Below the pieces are notes generated by a model. The model saw only the letters and a list, made by a program, of their open reading frames with translations, did no database searches and was not told where the DNA came from. 38,732 bases of DNA from NCBI GenBank assembly GCA_050996405.1, contig JBPCRW010000017.1, forward strand, positions 1 through 38,732, written 5' to 3'. The position numbers and the translations under genes were made by a program. Of this stretch, positions 1 to 7,504 are shown piece by piece. The first letter of the stretch is position 1. Every line of letters starts with the position of its first letter. The stretch comes from JBPCRW01 sp050996405 (GTDB lineage: Bacteria; Acidobacteriota; Blastocatellia; Pyrinomonadales; Pyrinomonadaceae).

Positions 1-656
1 GTCGGCAGGGATTTGGGAAAAGCCGCGCTATGATTTTTGTTGCTGCATTCTGTGGCGAGATGAAGAACATTTGTCGGATATGCTTTTTCTCTGCCAAGCC
101 ATTTAGAAATATTTTTGCCGAAACCGCTTCCAACCTGTGAATTAAATCTTATTTTATCGTTTTCGCCCAAACTATTTAATCGAGTCTTTGCCCAATCGCC
201 CATCGGAATCATTACGGATTCCTGAAACATTTTGAACTTTTTTTGCTTGTTAAATTGCAGACATCTTTCCCACGAATCACGAAACCGATTTGACCATTTG
301 CCCGGCGTAGAATTTCGCTTATGCCACATATATTCTTCCGTCCACAACCAACCTTGCCTCTTCATTGCGAGAATCAATTCGAGAACGTAAGTGTGTCTTT
401 CACCTTCAACTACTTTCTCTTTGATATTCAAAATAAAAGTGCCGTCATCTTTCAAAACCCTGCGAAGTTCGGCGGAAATCGGCAAAAACCATTCAACGTA
501 TTCATCAGGCGAAATGCCGCCGTAAGTGCTTTTACGATTGTCTGCGTAAGGCGGCGACGTAATGATGAGATTGACTGAATTTGAAGGAATATCTTGTAAT
601 ACCTTCAAACAATCACCTAAAACTAATTTATCTAAAAAGATATTTATCGGAAACAT
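1..656 (-). CDS. Site-specific DNA methyltransferase (TSPPY class), C-terminus outside window
   Basis: The minus strand is open from an ATG at 656 to the window edge (218 residues), with an in-frame TAA just upstream. The protein opens with a GDCLKVLQDIPSNSVNLI segment leading into TSPPYAD at about residues 35-41. This is the order seen in beta-class N4-cytosine/N6-adenine methyltransferases, where the catalytic motif IV comes before the AdoMet motif. The visible part continues through RRVLKDDGTFILNI and EEYMWHK, normal for the family. The AdoMet-binding FxGxG motif would lie beyond base 1 and cannot be checked. It probably belongs to a restriction-modification or orphan methylation locus. 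The target sequence cannot be predicted. Confidence 0.85.
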   Translation of the reverse strand, partial: MFPINIFLDKLVLGDCLKVLQDIPSNSVNLIITSPPYADNRKSTYGGISPDEYVEWFLPISAELRRVLKDDGTFILNIKEKVVEGERHTYVLELILAMKRQGWLWTEEYMWHKRNSTPGKWSNRFRDSWERCLQFNKQKKFKMFQESVMIPMGDWAKTRLNSLGENDKIRFNSQVGSGFGKNISKWLGREKAYPTNVLHLATECSNKNHSAAFPKSLP

Positions 657-668
657 ATCTATATCTTA

Positions 669-1031
669 ACAAACAAAAAATGCGCGGTGAATCTCGGCGA
701 TGCGGACTGCTCAAGCGAAATCGATAGGCGAACAACGCGTCTTTGCCGAGAACTTTCTCCAAGCCGTTTATCAGCGCGATTGACTGCTCTCGTCTGCACG
801 CCGTTTTTATTCGTCAGAATCTCGTCGAAACAAAGGTTCGCGTGGTCGTCCCACGTCCAAGTATAGACAAATGCCTGCGCCTGCGCGCGGTCCTCCTGCC
901 CGATGTTGTAAATCTGATTGTAATTGCGCTCTCAAATTAAACGGCGGGTTAATATAACAAAGGTCAACCGTTTCATCCCGCACGAATTTGCGTAAGACAT
1001 CGAGATTGTCGCCGTAATAAAGTTTGTTCAT
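669..1031 (-). pseudogene. Broken N-terminal part of a second DNA methyltransferase
   Basis: It starts MNKLYYGDNLDVL and reaches DLCYINPPFN, the start and motif IV of a Mod-type (DPPF/DPPY) DNA methyltransferase; the usual DPPF is NPPF here. After FN the sense reading moves to another frame (RNYNQIYNIGQEDRAQAQ, then TWTWDDHANLCFDEIL). It moves again for ALINGLEKVLGKDALFAY, and once more for VRIAEIHRAF before ending against the neighbouring methyltransferase. At least three frame changes in 360 bp mean true decay rather than one sequencing error. The rest of the gene is missing. Confidence 0.85.
906..1031. repeat. 126-bp direct repeat, copy 1 (methyltransferase start)
   Basis: This stretch and 1592-1717 are the same 126 bases with two mismatches (a T/C and an A/G). 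Both hold the start of the broken methyltransferase on the minus strand. The pair directly flanks the toxin-antitoxin module and the palindrome at 1041-1105. Confidence 0.9.
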
Positions 1032-1040
1032 AAAGATTAA

Positions 1041-1105
1041 GAAACACGCACGAAGTAAGTGTGTCTTGATAGATAGCTAAAACACACTTACTTCGTGCGT
1101 GTTTC
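1041..1105. repeat. Long perfect inverted repeat (24-bp arms, 17-nt loop)
   Basis: Arms at 1041-1064 and 1082-1105 are exact reverse complements; the left arm reads GAAACACGCACGAAGTAAGT plus four more bases. There is no T-tract after it, so it is not a plain terminator. The same arm sequence occurs in the MITE-like element at 32501-32603, so this is a dispersed palindromic family. Confidence 0.9.
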
Positions 1106-1113
1106 TACATCAA

Positions 1114-1371
1114 TTAGTAATGATAACGACAAGCGAGGATTCTAATTTTGTCGTCGGTTACTTGATAAACGATGCGGTGTTCTTTATCAATCCGCCGTGA
1201 CCAACAGCCGGTGAATTCGTGTTTGAGCGGTTCGGGCTTGCCGATGCCGTTGAAAGGTTCACGCTCGATTTCTTTGATTAAGCTGACGATGCGCAAGGCT
1301 TTGGCGCGGTCTTGTTTAATCCACCACGCCAAATCTTCAAACGCCGCCATATCAAATTCCAAGTTTCTCAA
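1114..1371 (-). CDS. Txe/YoeB-family toxin
   Basis: This is a predicted type II mRNA interferase of the RelE superfamily, which cleaves mRNA at the ribosome. A TTG start at 1371 gives 85 residues beginning MRNLEFDMAAFEDLAWW and matches YoeB's usual length of about 84; the longer open frame upstream lies inside the antitoxin. Family hallmarks are FEDLAWW, GIGKPEPLK, GCWSRRI..EHRIVY and the C-terminal ACRYHY, whose His and Tyr correspond to the YoeB active site. The gene overlaps the antitoxin end by 20 bp. No sign of damage. Confidence 0.9.
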   Translation of the reverse strand: MRNLEFDMAAFEDLAWWIKQDRAKALRIVSLIKEIEREPFNGIGKPEPLKHEFTGCWSRRIDKEHRIVYQVTDDKIRILACRYHY

Positions 1372-1555
1372 GTATTTCCTCAAAGCCAATGCCTTCGGTG
1401 CGCTGCTTCGCTTCCAAAAGACGCTTTCGCATCGCATCGCTTTTGGTTAGATATGCCGTTTCCTTTTCCGATTCGATTTCGTGCCAGATTTCTATCGGCA
1501 CAATCACGCCGACCGGATTGCCTTTTGCGTCAGAAATATATTGAATGTCTGTCAT
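1352..1555 (-). CDS. Phd/YefM-like antitoxin
   Basis: A 67-residue protein, MTDIQYISDAKGNPVGVIVP followed by IEIWHEIE, has the N-terminal DNA-binding pattern of Phd/YefM antitoxins. The C-terminal part (LTKSDAMRKRLLEAKQ) would wrap the toxin. It precedes and overlaps the YoeB-like toxin, the normal order, and presumably represses their joint promoter. A decayed second copy of its C-terminal part lies at about 2495-2556, so this type of module has been here more than once. Confidence 0.85.
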   Translation of the reverse strand: MTDIQYISDAKGNPVGVIVPIEIWHEIESEKETAYLTKSDAMRKRLLEAKQRTEGIGFEEILEKLGI

Positions 1556-1591
1556 AACAGTTGAATTATATCAAAGAATTTGCCGATTTTA

Positions 1592-1717
1592 TTGTAAATC
1601 TGATTGTAATTGCGCTCTCAAATTAAACGGCGGGTCAATATAACAAAGGTCAACCGTTTCATCCCGCACGAATTTGCGTAAGACATCGAGATTGTCGCCG
1701 TAGTAAAGTTTGTTCAT
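1592..1717 (-). pseudogene. Second copy of the methyltransferase start (126-bp repeat copy 2)
   Basis: It encodes MNKLYYGDNLDVLRKFVRDE and then DLCYIDPPFN, so this copy keeps the canonical DPPF motif. It then runs through the same out-of-frame tail as copy 1 and stops. Only the first 126 bp exist here. Confidence 0.85.
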
Positions 1718-1737
1718 TGAAATTTCCTTAACTAAAC

Positions 1738-2430
1738 CTAGTGAACTACAAAACTGCGGGGATATTCACCGTAAGTATTGGACTTGATGCCGTTGCGAAC
1801 GGTGCTTCCATAAGTTAAGCGACCGGGGCGAAACTCGACGGTTACTACGCCGCCGTCGGCGAGACTGAAAAGTCCGGCGTGAACGGCTGCCGTGCAAATC
1901 GAAGAATCCAGCGTATAAACATCACTTCCCCAAATTATGTTTTCTTTGCCCTTTTCGGGACATCGAAATTTATAAATCTGACCTCCATCATTCTTAAAGC
2001 CGTTTGCCGGTGTTTCCCAGGTAATCGGGGTGATGTCTTCCGAATCTTCATTGCCCGGAGTCGGTTTCTCGACCGGCGGGGAAGACTCTTCAACCGGCGA
2101 ACTCGTTGGTAATGCGGGTGTCGGTGGAACTTTCGGCGTGGACGGCAGCGTCGGCGACAATGGGATGTTCAGGTCGTTTGGTCGTTTTCCCTGAACACTT
2201 ACGTCTTGTCTGCTGAATTTATAAATTAAAAATCCGGCGATGACACCGCCGCCGAGTAAAATAACCAAACCCGTCAGCCCCAGCCACAGCAGAAATCTGC
2301 CTTTCTTGCGTGCCGGAGCTTGCCTTACTACTGTTTCTTCTTCGCTCTCGTTTGCCAGCGGCGTTCCGTCCATCAAACAAAAGGCTTGCGAATCATCATA
2401 AGTGCGGTTGCACTTTGGACATTGTTTCAT
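1738..2430 (-). CDS. Membrane-anchored zinc-ribbon protein with C-terminal LCCL domain
   Basis: The 230-residue protein has three parts. Residues 1-25 are a zinc ribbon (MKQCPKCNRTY...FCLMDGTPL) with a CxxC pair and a further Cys. One transmembrane segment follows at about residues 46-70 (LLWLGLTGLVILLGGGVIAG). A Pro/Ser/Thr-rich linker (about 80-130) leads to an LCCL-like domain from about 140 to the end (IWGSDVYTLDSSICTAAVHA, GGVVTVEFRPG, YPRSFVV). The ribbon should be cytoplasmic and the LCCL domain outside. Zinc-ribbon anchors starting this way are common in Acidobacteriota. The role is unknown. It lies between methyltransferase/antitoxin remnants but looks intact. Confidence 0.8.
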   Translation of the reverse strand: MKQCPKCNRTYDDSQAFCLMDGTPLANESEEETVVRQAPARKKGRFLLWLGLTGLVILLGGGVIAGFLIYKFSRQDVSVQGKRPNDLNIPLSPTLPSTPKVPPTPALPTSSPVEESSPPVEKPTPGNEDSEDITPITWETPANGFKNDGGQIYKFRCPEKGKENIIWGSDVYTLDSSICTAAVHAGLFSLADGGVVTVEFRPGRLTYGSTVRNGIKSNTYGEYPRSFVVH

Positions 2431-2494
2431 CTAAAAACCTCCAAAAAAGAATTCAATATTTGTATTTGCCGCGTTTGACAAATTCTTTCACCAT

Positions 2495-2583
2495 GCCTTC
2501 TAGCTTCGAGAAGACGCTTTTTCATCGTTTCGCTTTTCGTCAGATAAATCGTTGAGATTGTCGCCGTAAAAGAGTTTATTCAT
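2495..2583 (-). pseudogene. Chimeric remnant: methyltransferase start joined to antitoxin tail
   Basis: From the ATG at 2583 it reads MNKLFYGDNLND, a third, diverged methyltransferase start. It then runs directly into DNA that in another frame reads IYLTKSETMKKRLLEA, the C-terminal part of the antitoxin found intact at 1352-1555 (YLTKSDAMRKRLLEA). The two parts are out of frame with each other and stop quickly. Confidence 0.7.
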
Positions 2584-2927
2584 TTCGGAAAAGCCTCAAA
2601 AAGAAAATCGAGAAAATCAGGTAAAGCGTCAAAAAAATAATCGCGCCTTAATTTTTACCCGCTTTTGAAAATCGTGTCAAGAAAACTATTTTTGGTAGTG
2701 GGTCAATGGCGGAAGAAACAGAAGATGCGCGCGTCGGGCAATGGCGGAGAAACTTCCACCCTCCCTCACGGTTGGGTTTCTGTCTCATCTCTCGTTTTTG
2801 AACCACCACCCTATTTTTATTTAATCAAAGACAAATTCTTCATTTAGTGTTAAATAGACGAACAACTAAAGTCTTGTTAGAATCTCAATGGATTGAAGGA
2901 GTTTTCAAATCACAGAGGAAACGGATT
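2584..2927. other. Intergenic stretch upstream of glgA
   Basis: No convincing gene. A 60-codon open frame at 2665-2847 has no recognisable features. AT-rich sequence before 2900 probably holds the glgA promoter, but no clear -35/-10 pair stands out. Confidence 0.5.
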
Positions 2928-4349
2928 TTGCGCGTAGCTGTTCTATCTGCGGAAGCAGTTCCATATTCAAAGACGGGCGGGTTGGGCGACGTGGCGGGCG
3001 CGCTGCCGAAAGCGTTAAAGCAAATCGGCGTTGACAGTTTGCTGATTACGCCGCTTTATCGCCAAACCAGAGCAAATTTAATTGACCATCCGGCGATGGA
3101 CGATTTATGGATTGACTGGCGCGGGCGCGAATTTCGAGCGCGGGTTTTTTATTCGGAAGCGAACGGCTCGCCGGCGTTTTTGCTTGACGCGCCCGAAATT
3201 TTTTTCCGCGATTCGATTTACGGCTACGCGGAAGATTACGAGCGTTTCGCGTTTTTCAATCACGCGGCGATTTTGCTTTTGCGGCGAATCGGACACGCGC
3301 CCGACATCGTTCATTTAAACGATTGGCACTGCGGTTTCGCGGCGGTCGAGATTGCGAAACTGCGGCGCGCGGATTCTTTCTGGCAAAACACGCGGACGGT
3401 TTTTTCGATTCACAATCTCGCTTATCAGGGCATTTTCGGAATGGAAGAATTGTGGAAACTCGGTTTCGGCGACGAGTTTTCACGCAGCGCATTTTTATTT
3501 AACGGCGCGGCTTCGGCGTTAAAGGCGGGAATTGCCGATTCGGATATGCTTTCGACCGTTTCGCCGACGTACGCTTACGAAATTCAGCAGAAGGATTTCG
3601 GCTACGGTCTGGATTGGTTATTAAGACAAAGAAGCGACCGTCTGCACGGCATCGTCAACGGCGTGGATTACGACGTTTGGAATCCGGCGACAGACGCGGA
3701 AATTCCGGCGCATTTCGACGCTTTTAATCTCGAAGGCAAACGCGAAAACAAACGCGCTCTGCTCGATAAATTCTTTTTGCCCGTCGATTTGGAAAAACCG
3801 ATTTTCGCTTCGGTTACGCGGCTGACTTCGCAAAAGGGTTTCGAGTTGATTCAGCAAACGGTCGCCGAAATTTTGGCGACGGGAGCGTATTTCGTCGCGC
3901 TCGGTTCGGGCGATAAAACTTACGAGGATTTCCTGCAAAAACTCCGTGATGTCGCGCCGAATCAAGTTGGAATTTACAAAGGCTACAACGAATCTCTGGC
4001 GCATTTAATTGAAGCGGGCGCGGATATTTTTCTGATGCCGTCAAAATTTGAGCCGTGCGGATTGAATCAAATGTATTCCCTGCGTTACGGAACTGTGCCG
4101 ATTGTCCGCGCCGTCGGCGGTTTGGAAGATACGGTGCAGAATTTCGATGCCGTTTCAGGAGCGGGCAGCGGCTTTAAATTCCACGAATTTCGCGCCGATA
4201 AATTTTTAGAAAAAATCTGTGAATCGTTATTTGTCTATTACGACAAAGACGCTTGGCGCAAGTTGCAGCGCAACGGAATGACGGAAGATAATTCGTGGCA
4301 GAACGCGGCACGGAAATACGTTCAGCTTTACAATATGACGCGGAGCTAA
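2928..4349 (+). CDS. glgA: Glycogen synthase (ADP-glucose type, GT5)
   Basis: Transfers glucose from ADP-glucose to the non-reducing end of growing alpha-1,4-glucan in the cytoplasm. I chose the TTG at 2928: AGAGGA lies about 10 bases upstream, the product is 473 residues (the family's usual length), and the nucleotide-binding Lys of KTGGLGDV falls at residue 15 as in E. coli GlgA. The frame is open upstream to a GTG at 2847, which would add 27 unconserved residues. Other signatures are HLNDWHCG, ASVTRLTSQKG and PSKFEPCGLNQMYSLRYGT, the retaining GT-B donor-site motif. The GNAT gene follows without a gap, so they are probably co-transcribed. Confidence 0.93.
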   Translation: MRVAVLSAEAVPYSKTGGLGDVAGALPKALKQIGVDSLLITPLYRQTRANLIDHPAMDDLWIDWRGREFRARVFYSEANGSPAFLLDAPEIFFRDSIYGYAEDYERFAFFNHAAILLLRRIGHAPDIVHLNDWHCGFAAVEIAKLRRADSFWQNTRTVFSIHNLAYQGIFGMEELWKLGFGDEFSRSAFLFNGAASALKAGIADSDMLSTVSPTYAYEIQQKDFGYGLDWLLRQRSDRLHGIVNGVDYDVWNPATDAEIPAHFDAFNLEGKRENKRALLDKFFLPVDLEKPIFASVTRLTSQKGFELIQQTVAEILATGAYFVALGSGDKTYEDFLQKLRDVAPNQVGIYKGYNESLAHLIEAGADIFLMPSKFEPCGLNQMYSLRYGTVPIVRAVGGLEDTVQNFDAVSGAGSGFKFHEFRADKFLEKICESLFVYYDKDAWRKLQRNGMTEDNSWQNAARKYVQLYNMTRS

Positions 4350-4895
4350 ATGTTGAAGTTTCAAATTTTCGACGAACTCGAACTGCGCCCGTTCCACGAA
4401 GAAAATGCCGAAGAAATTTTCGAGACGGTCAAGGCAAATTACGAACATCTGCGTCCGTTTCTGCATTGGGTAACAAAAGATTATTCGCTCGAAAGCGCAA
4501 AAGAATTTATCCGACAGACGCAAAAGAATTTTACCGAAAATACGAGTCAAACTTTCGGGATTTTTTACAGTAAAAAATTTGTCGGCGCAATCGGCTTTGT
4601 AAATTTTAATTGGACAAGCCGACGCGCCGAAATCGGTTACTGGATTGCCAAAGATTCCGAAGGCAAAGGAATTATTACAAAATCCTGCGCGAGGTTGATT
4701 GATTATGCTTTCCACGAACTGAAAATGAATCGCGTCGAGATTCGCTGCGCGACGGAAAACACTAGAACCTGCGCCGTTCCTGAAAGATTAAATTTCAAAC
4801 TCGAAGGCATCTTGCGTCAATCCGTATGGCGGCACGCGCGCTTTTACGATATGGCGATTTACGGAATTTTAGCGGAAGAACGGGAGAACATTTAA
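4350..4895 (+). CDS. GNAT acetyltransferase, RimJ/RimL type
   Basis: The 181-residue protein starts immediately after the glgA stop. It follows the RimL/YdaF pattern: LRPFHEENAEEIFE near the start, GAIGFVNFNW and RAEIGYWIAKDSEGKGIITK with the acetyl-CoA pyrophosphate loop at about residues 100-112, and a C-terminal LEGILRQSVW. It would acetylate an amino group, perhaps a protein N-terminus or small molecule; the substrate cannot be told. The family's usual N(x)RS near ATENTRTCAVPERLNF is altered (CAVPERL instead of SxxVxERLGF), so activity is uncertain. Confidence 0.82.
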   Translation: MLKFQIFDELELRPFHEENAEEIFETVKANYEHLRPFLHWVTKDYSLESAKEFIRQTQKNFTENTSQTFGIFYSKKFVGAIGFVNFNWTSRRAEIGYWIAKDSEGKGIITKSCARLIDYAFHELKMNRVEIRCATENTRTCAVPERLNFKLEGILRQSVWRHARFYDMAIYGILAEERENI

Positions 4896-4967
4896 CATTT
4901 AACATTTAACGGTCAAATCTAACGGGCTGAAAATGATAAATGATAAATGATAAATGATAAATGATAA
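4887..4967. repeat. Two heptanucleotide tandem arrays before purA
   Basis: ATTTAAC occurs three times at 4890-4910, partly inside the end of the GNAT gene. A 7-bp AAATGAT-type unit occurs five times at 4931-4967. Each unit of the second array contains an ATG (4933, 4940, 4947, 4954, 4961), and the last is the purA start. The other ATGs run quickly into stops or lie out of frame. No Shine-Dalgarno sequence is visible ahead of the array. Confidence 0.85.
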
Positions 4968-6274
4968 TTGTAATCATCGGCGCGCAATGGGGCGACGAAG
5001 GAAAAGGAAAAGTTGTTGATTTATTAGCCGACAAGTTCGATATTGTCGCGCGTTATCAAGGCGGACACAACGCCGGACATTCGGTTTATGTCGGCGAAAA
5101 AGCGTTTGTTTTAAGGCTTTTGCCGTCGGGAATTATTCACGAAGACAAAACGTGCGTTCTCGGCAACGGAATGGTCATTGACCCGAAAGCGTTTTTTGAA
5201 GAAGTTGACCAAATGCAGGCGCAGGGAATTTCCGTCACGCCCGAAAGATTGAAAGTTTCGAGCCGCGCGCATCTGATTATGCCGTATCACCGCGCCTTAG
5301 ACCACACTTCTGAAGAACGGCTCGGCAACGAAAAAATTGGCACGACTCTGCGCGGCATCGGTCCCGCTTACGAAGACAAAGTCGGACGGCGCGGCATCCG
5401 CGTGTCCGACGCGCTTGTTTCCGAACTTTTGAAATTAAGAATCGAGCGCAATCTCGAAGAAGCCAACCGGATTATCGTCACCTACGGGCAGCCGCCGCTT
5501 TACGCCGACCAGATTTTCGCGGAGATTTCGCCGCTCGTCGAACGCCTACGCCCGTTCGTCACGGAAACTTCACATTTTTTATCGGAAGCCAAAAAGCAAA
5601 ACAAAAAGATTTTGCTCGAAGGCGCGCAGGCGACGCTTTTGGACGTTGACCACGGAACTTATCCGTATGTTACTTCGTCAAACCCGACGGCGGGCGGCGC
5701 GGCGGTCGGCGCGGGAATTCCGCCGCATCACATCACAGGAGTTCTGGGAATCGTTCGCACCTACGCCACGCGAGTTGGCGAAGGTCCGTTTCCAACCGAA
5801 ATGCTTAATAATGAAGATGATACGGCGAATCTAATTCGACAGCGCGGCAACGAATACGGTTCGGTTACGAAACGCCCGCGTCGCTGCGGCTGGTTTGACG
5901 CGGTCGCTACAAAATATGCCGCCGAACTCAACGGTTTTGATTCGGTCGCGCTGACAAAATTAGACGTTCTCGACGCGCTCGACGAAATCAAAGTTTGCGT
6001 CGGCTACGAGATTAACGGTAAAAGAATCGAAACTTTTCCCGCTGTTTCCATTGATTTAGCGCAGATAAAACCAATTTACGAAACGCTCGAAGGTTGGAAA
6101 TCGGAAACTTTAGGGATTACCAAAATTGAGGAACTGCCGGACAATGCGCGAAAATACGTCGAGTTTCTTTCAAATTCAATCGGCGTTGAAATCGGCTTAA
6201 TCTCAACCGGACCCGAACGCGACCAGACGATTATCCTGCAAAACTCGGTGATGGAAAGCTGGTTTGAAAACTGA
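4961..6274 (+). CDS. purA: Adenylosuccinate synthase
   Basis: Converts IMP, aspartate and GTP to adenylosuccinate, the first committed step from IMP to AMP. The 437 residues match the family's usual 430-440. Signatures in order are GAQWGDEGKGK (IMP/GTP loop, residues 7-17), GGHNAGHSV, GTTLRGIGPAYEDK, GRRGIRV, LLEGAQATLLDVDHGTYPYV, TSSNPTAGGA, KRPRRCGWFDAV and TKLDVLD. All are intact. The start is the last ATG of a heptamer repeat and gives the standard N-terminus. Confidence 0.97.
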   Translation: MIIVIIGAQWGDEGKGKVVDLLADKFDIVARYQGGHNAGHSVYVGEKAFVLRLLPSGIIHEDKTCVLGNGMVIDPKAFFEEVDQMQAQGISVTPERLKVSSRAHLIMPYHRALDHTSEERLGNEKIGTTLRGIGPAYEDKVGRRGIRVSDALVSELLKLRIERNLEEANRIIVTYGQPPLYADQIFAEISPLVERLRPFVTETSHFLSEAKKQNKKILLEGAQATLLDVDHGTYPYVTSSNPTAGGAAVGAGIPPHHITGVLGIVRTYATRVGEGPFPTEMLNNEDDTANLIRQRGNEYGSVTKRPRRCGWFDAVATKYAAELNGFDSVALTKLDVLDALDEIKVCVGYEINGKRIETFPAVSIDLAQIKPIYETLEGWKSETLGITKIEELPDNARKYVEFLSNSIGVEIGLISTGPERDQTIILQNSVMESWFEN

Positions 6275-6370
6275 AAGATTTTTGGAGACTTTGGCATAAC
6301 TTGCCAACTCTGCTTCCGATATGTAAAATCATAAATTCGGTCGAAAGTTACGAGAACTTTCCGCCACCGT

Positions 6371-6446
6371 GGTCCGATAGCTCAGTCGGTAGAGCAAATG
6401 GCTTTTAACCATTGGGTCGAAGGTTCGAGTCCTTCTCGGATCACCA
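6371..6446 (+). tRNA. tRNA-Lys (UUU anticodon), CCA encoded
   Basis: The full cloverleaf can be drawn. The acceptor is GGTCCGA/TCGGATC with one G-U pair, the D-arm is GCTC...GAGC, and the anticodon stem AATGG/CCATT holds loop CTTTTAA with anticodon TTT. The T-arm is GAAGG TTCGAGT CCTTC, followed by discriminator A and genomic CCA (6444-6446). The 3' end of such a gene is a classic integration site, and the accessory island begins directly downstream. Confidence 0.97.
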
Positions 6447-6465
6447 TTTATTTTAAATACTTAGT

Positions 6466-6488
6466 CTGTCGGATTTCGACAGGCTTTT
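6466..6488 (+). terminator. Rho-independent terminator after tRNA-Lys
   Basis: Stem CTGTCG (6466-6471) and CGACAG (6477-6482) with loop GATTT, followed by GC and TTTT. It ends the tRNA transcript. Confidence 0.75.
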
Positions 6489-6562
6489 GTCATCTATCTA
6501 TAAAGTTATCTAAGACTTGCGAGGCTATCTATTTTAACTATCTTTTATCGATAACCGAAATC

Positions 6563-7504
6563 TCACTTTTCGCAATTGTTCAAAAACGGAATCAAATGTT
6601 TTTCTCTGGAATAGAGAACTCTAAAACCAACCCTGTAAAACCCTATTTCACCTTCGTTTCGCTTGCGGAGAAGCGTCATCCGGGAGATTCCTAAAAACTT
6701 AGCTGATTCGATTTCGTTCATCATAGGTTCATTAAGTATTGGTTGATTTGGTTGTGTTGACTCAATTTTTGGAGTTTCGTTGCCTTTAACGCTTTGTTGC
6801 GAAAATGTCGGCGTTTTAAAGGAATGAATCTGGCAGGCGAATTCGATACTGATTTCGGTCTTACCGATGATGATTTTACTGGTGATTTGTTCGATGACGA
6901 TTCGTTTTTCTTTGAAAGTAAAAAATTGCCAGTAATCTGATAGATTAGTTTGATTGTCTGATTGATTTAGGATGCCCGACAAATCCAAGCCTGAGAGTCG
7001 CAACATGAAAATCTCTTCCAAATCTTCACAATCGATTTTATGACGACACTCCAAACAAACATATTTCTTAACATTACCTGGCATAATCATTTTCCCGCCA
7101 CAAGCGCAATATGCAAAACCGACAAACAAATGAATTGGCTGTTTGGTGATTTTTTGTCCTAAAAAATTATTCGCCTTTTCCCAAATCTCATTTGAAACTA
7201 TTGCTTCGACTTTGATTTCTTTTCCATTAATTATTTTGATGCCTTTCGCTGTGGTGTCCCGAATGAGTCTGTCAATTGTTGTATCGGAAAAAAGCGAACC
7301 GTTTCTTGTTCTGTAACCCAGGTCATTAAGGAGTTTGGCAACCGTCTTTTTCCGTTTGTGCTTGATAAATAATTCACAGATGAGTTTTCTGACAGGCGAT
7401 TCTTTTTCATCAATAACCAATAAGCCGTGTTGCCAGCGATAGCCGAACGGAGCAATTCCGCCCGTTGCTTTGGAAATAGCTTGATTGTTGGCTGAATTAT
7501 TCAT
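6563..7504 (-). CDS. Serine-recombinase DNA-binding region without catalytic domain, fused to excisionase-like HTH
   Basis: The 313 residues begin at GGIAPFGYRW, which in large serine recombinases comes after the catalytic domain. The first ~130 residues are the Recombinase domain (KTVAKLLNDLGYRTRNGSLF, TTIDRLIRDTTAKG). A zinc-ribbon follows (CACGGKM...YVCLEC, about 155-178). After a linker, the last ~50 residues form a MerR/excisionase-type HTH (MNEIESAKFLGISRMTLLRK). No N-terminal resolvase domain with its Ser nucleophile is present, and upstream DNA codes for the ATPase. The ATG overlaps the ATPase stop (TAATG), suggesting translational coupling. It could be a DNA-binding partner or directionality factor, or a decayed recombinase kept for binding. 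Function is inferred. Confidence 0.75.
   Translation of the reverse strand: MNNSANNQAISKATGGIAPFGYRWQHGLLVIDEKESPVRKLICELFIKHKRKKTVAKLLNDLGYRTRNGSLFSDTTIDRLIRDTTAKGIKIINGKEIKVEAIVSNEIWEKANNFLGQKITKQPIHLFVGFAYCACGGKMIMPGNVKKYVCLECRHKIDCEDLEEIFMLRLSGLDLSGILNQSDNQTNLSDYWQFFTFKEKRIVIEQITSKIIIGKTEISIEFACQIHSFKTPTFSQQSVKGNETPKIESTQPNQPILNEPMMNEIESAKFLGISRMTLLRKRNEGEIGFYRVGFRVLYSREKHLIPFLNNCEK

Noticed and set aside
321..578. 85-codon plus-strand open frame
   Set aside because: It lies opposite the TSPPY methyltransferase, whose minus-strand reading carries clear motifs.
2665..2847. 60-codon open frame before glgA
   Set aside because: No conserved pattern and no ribosome site; likely chance.
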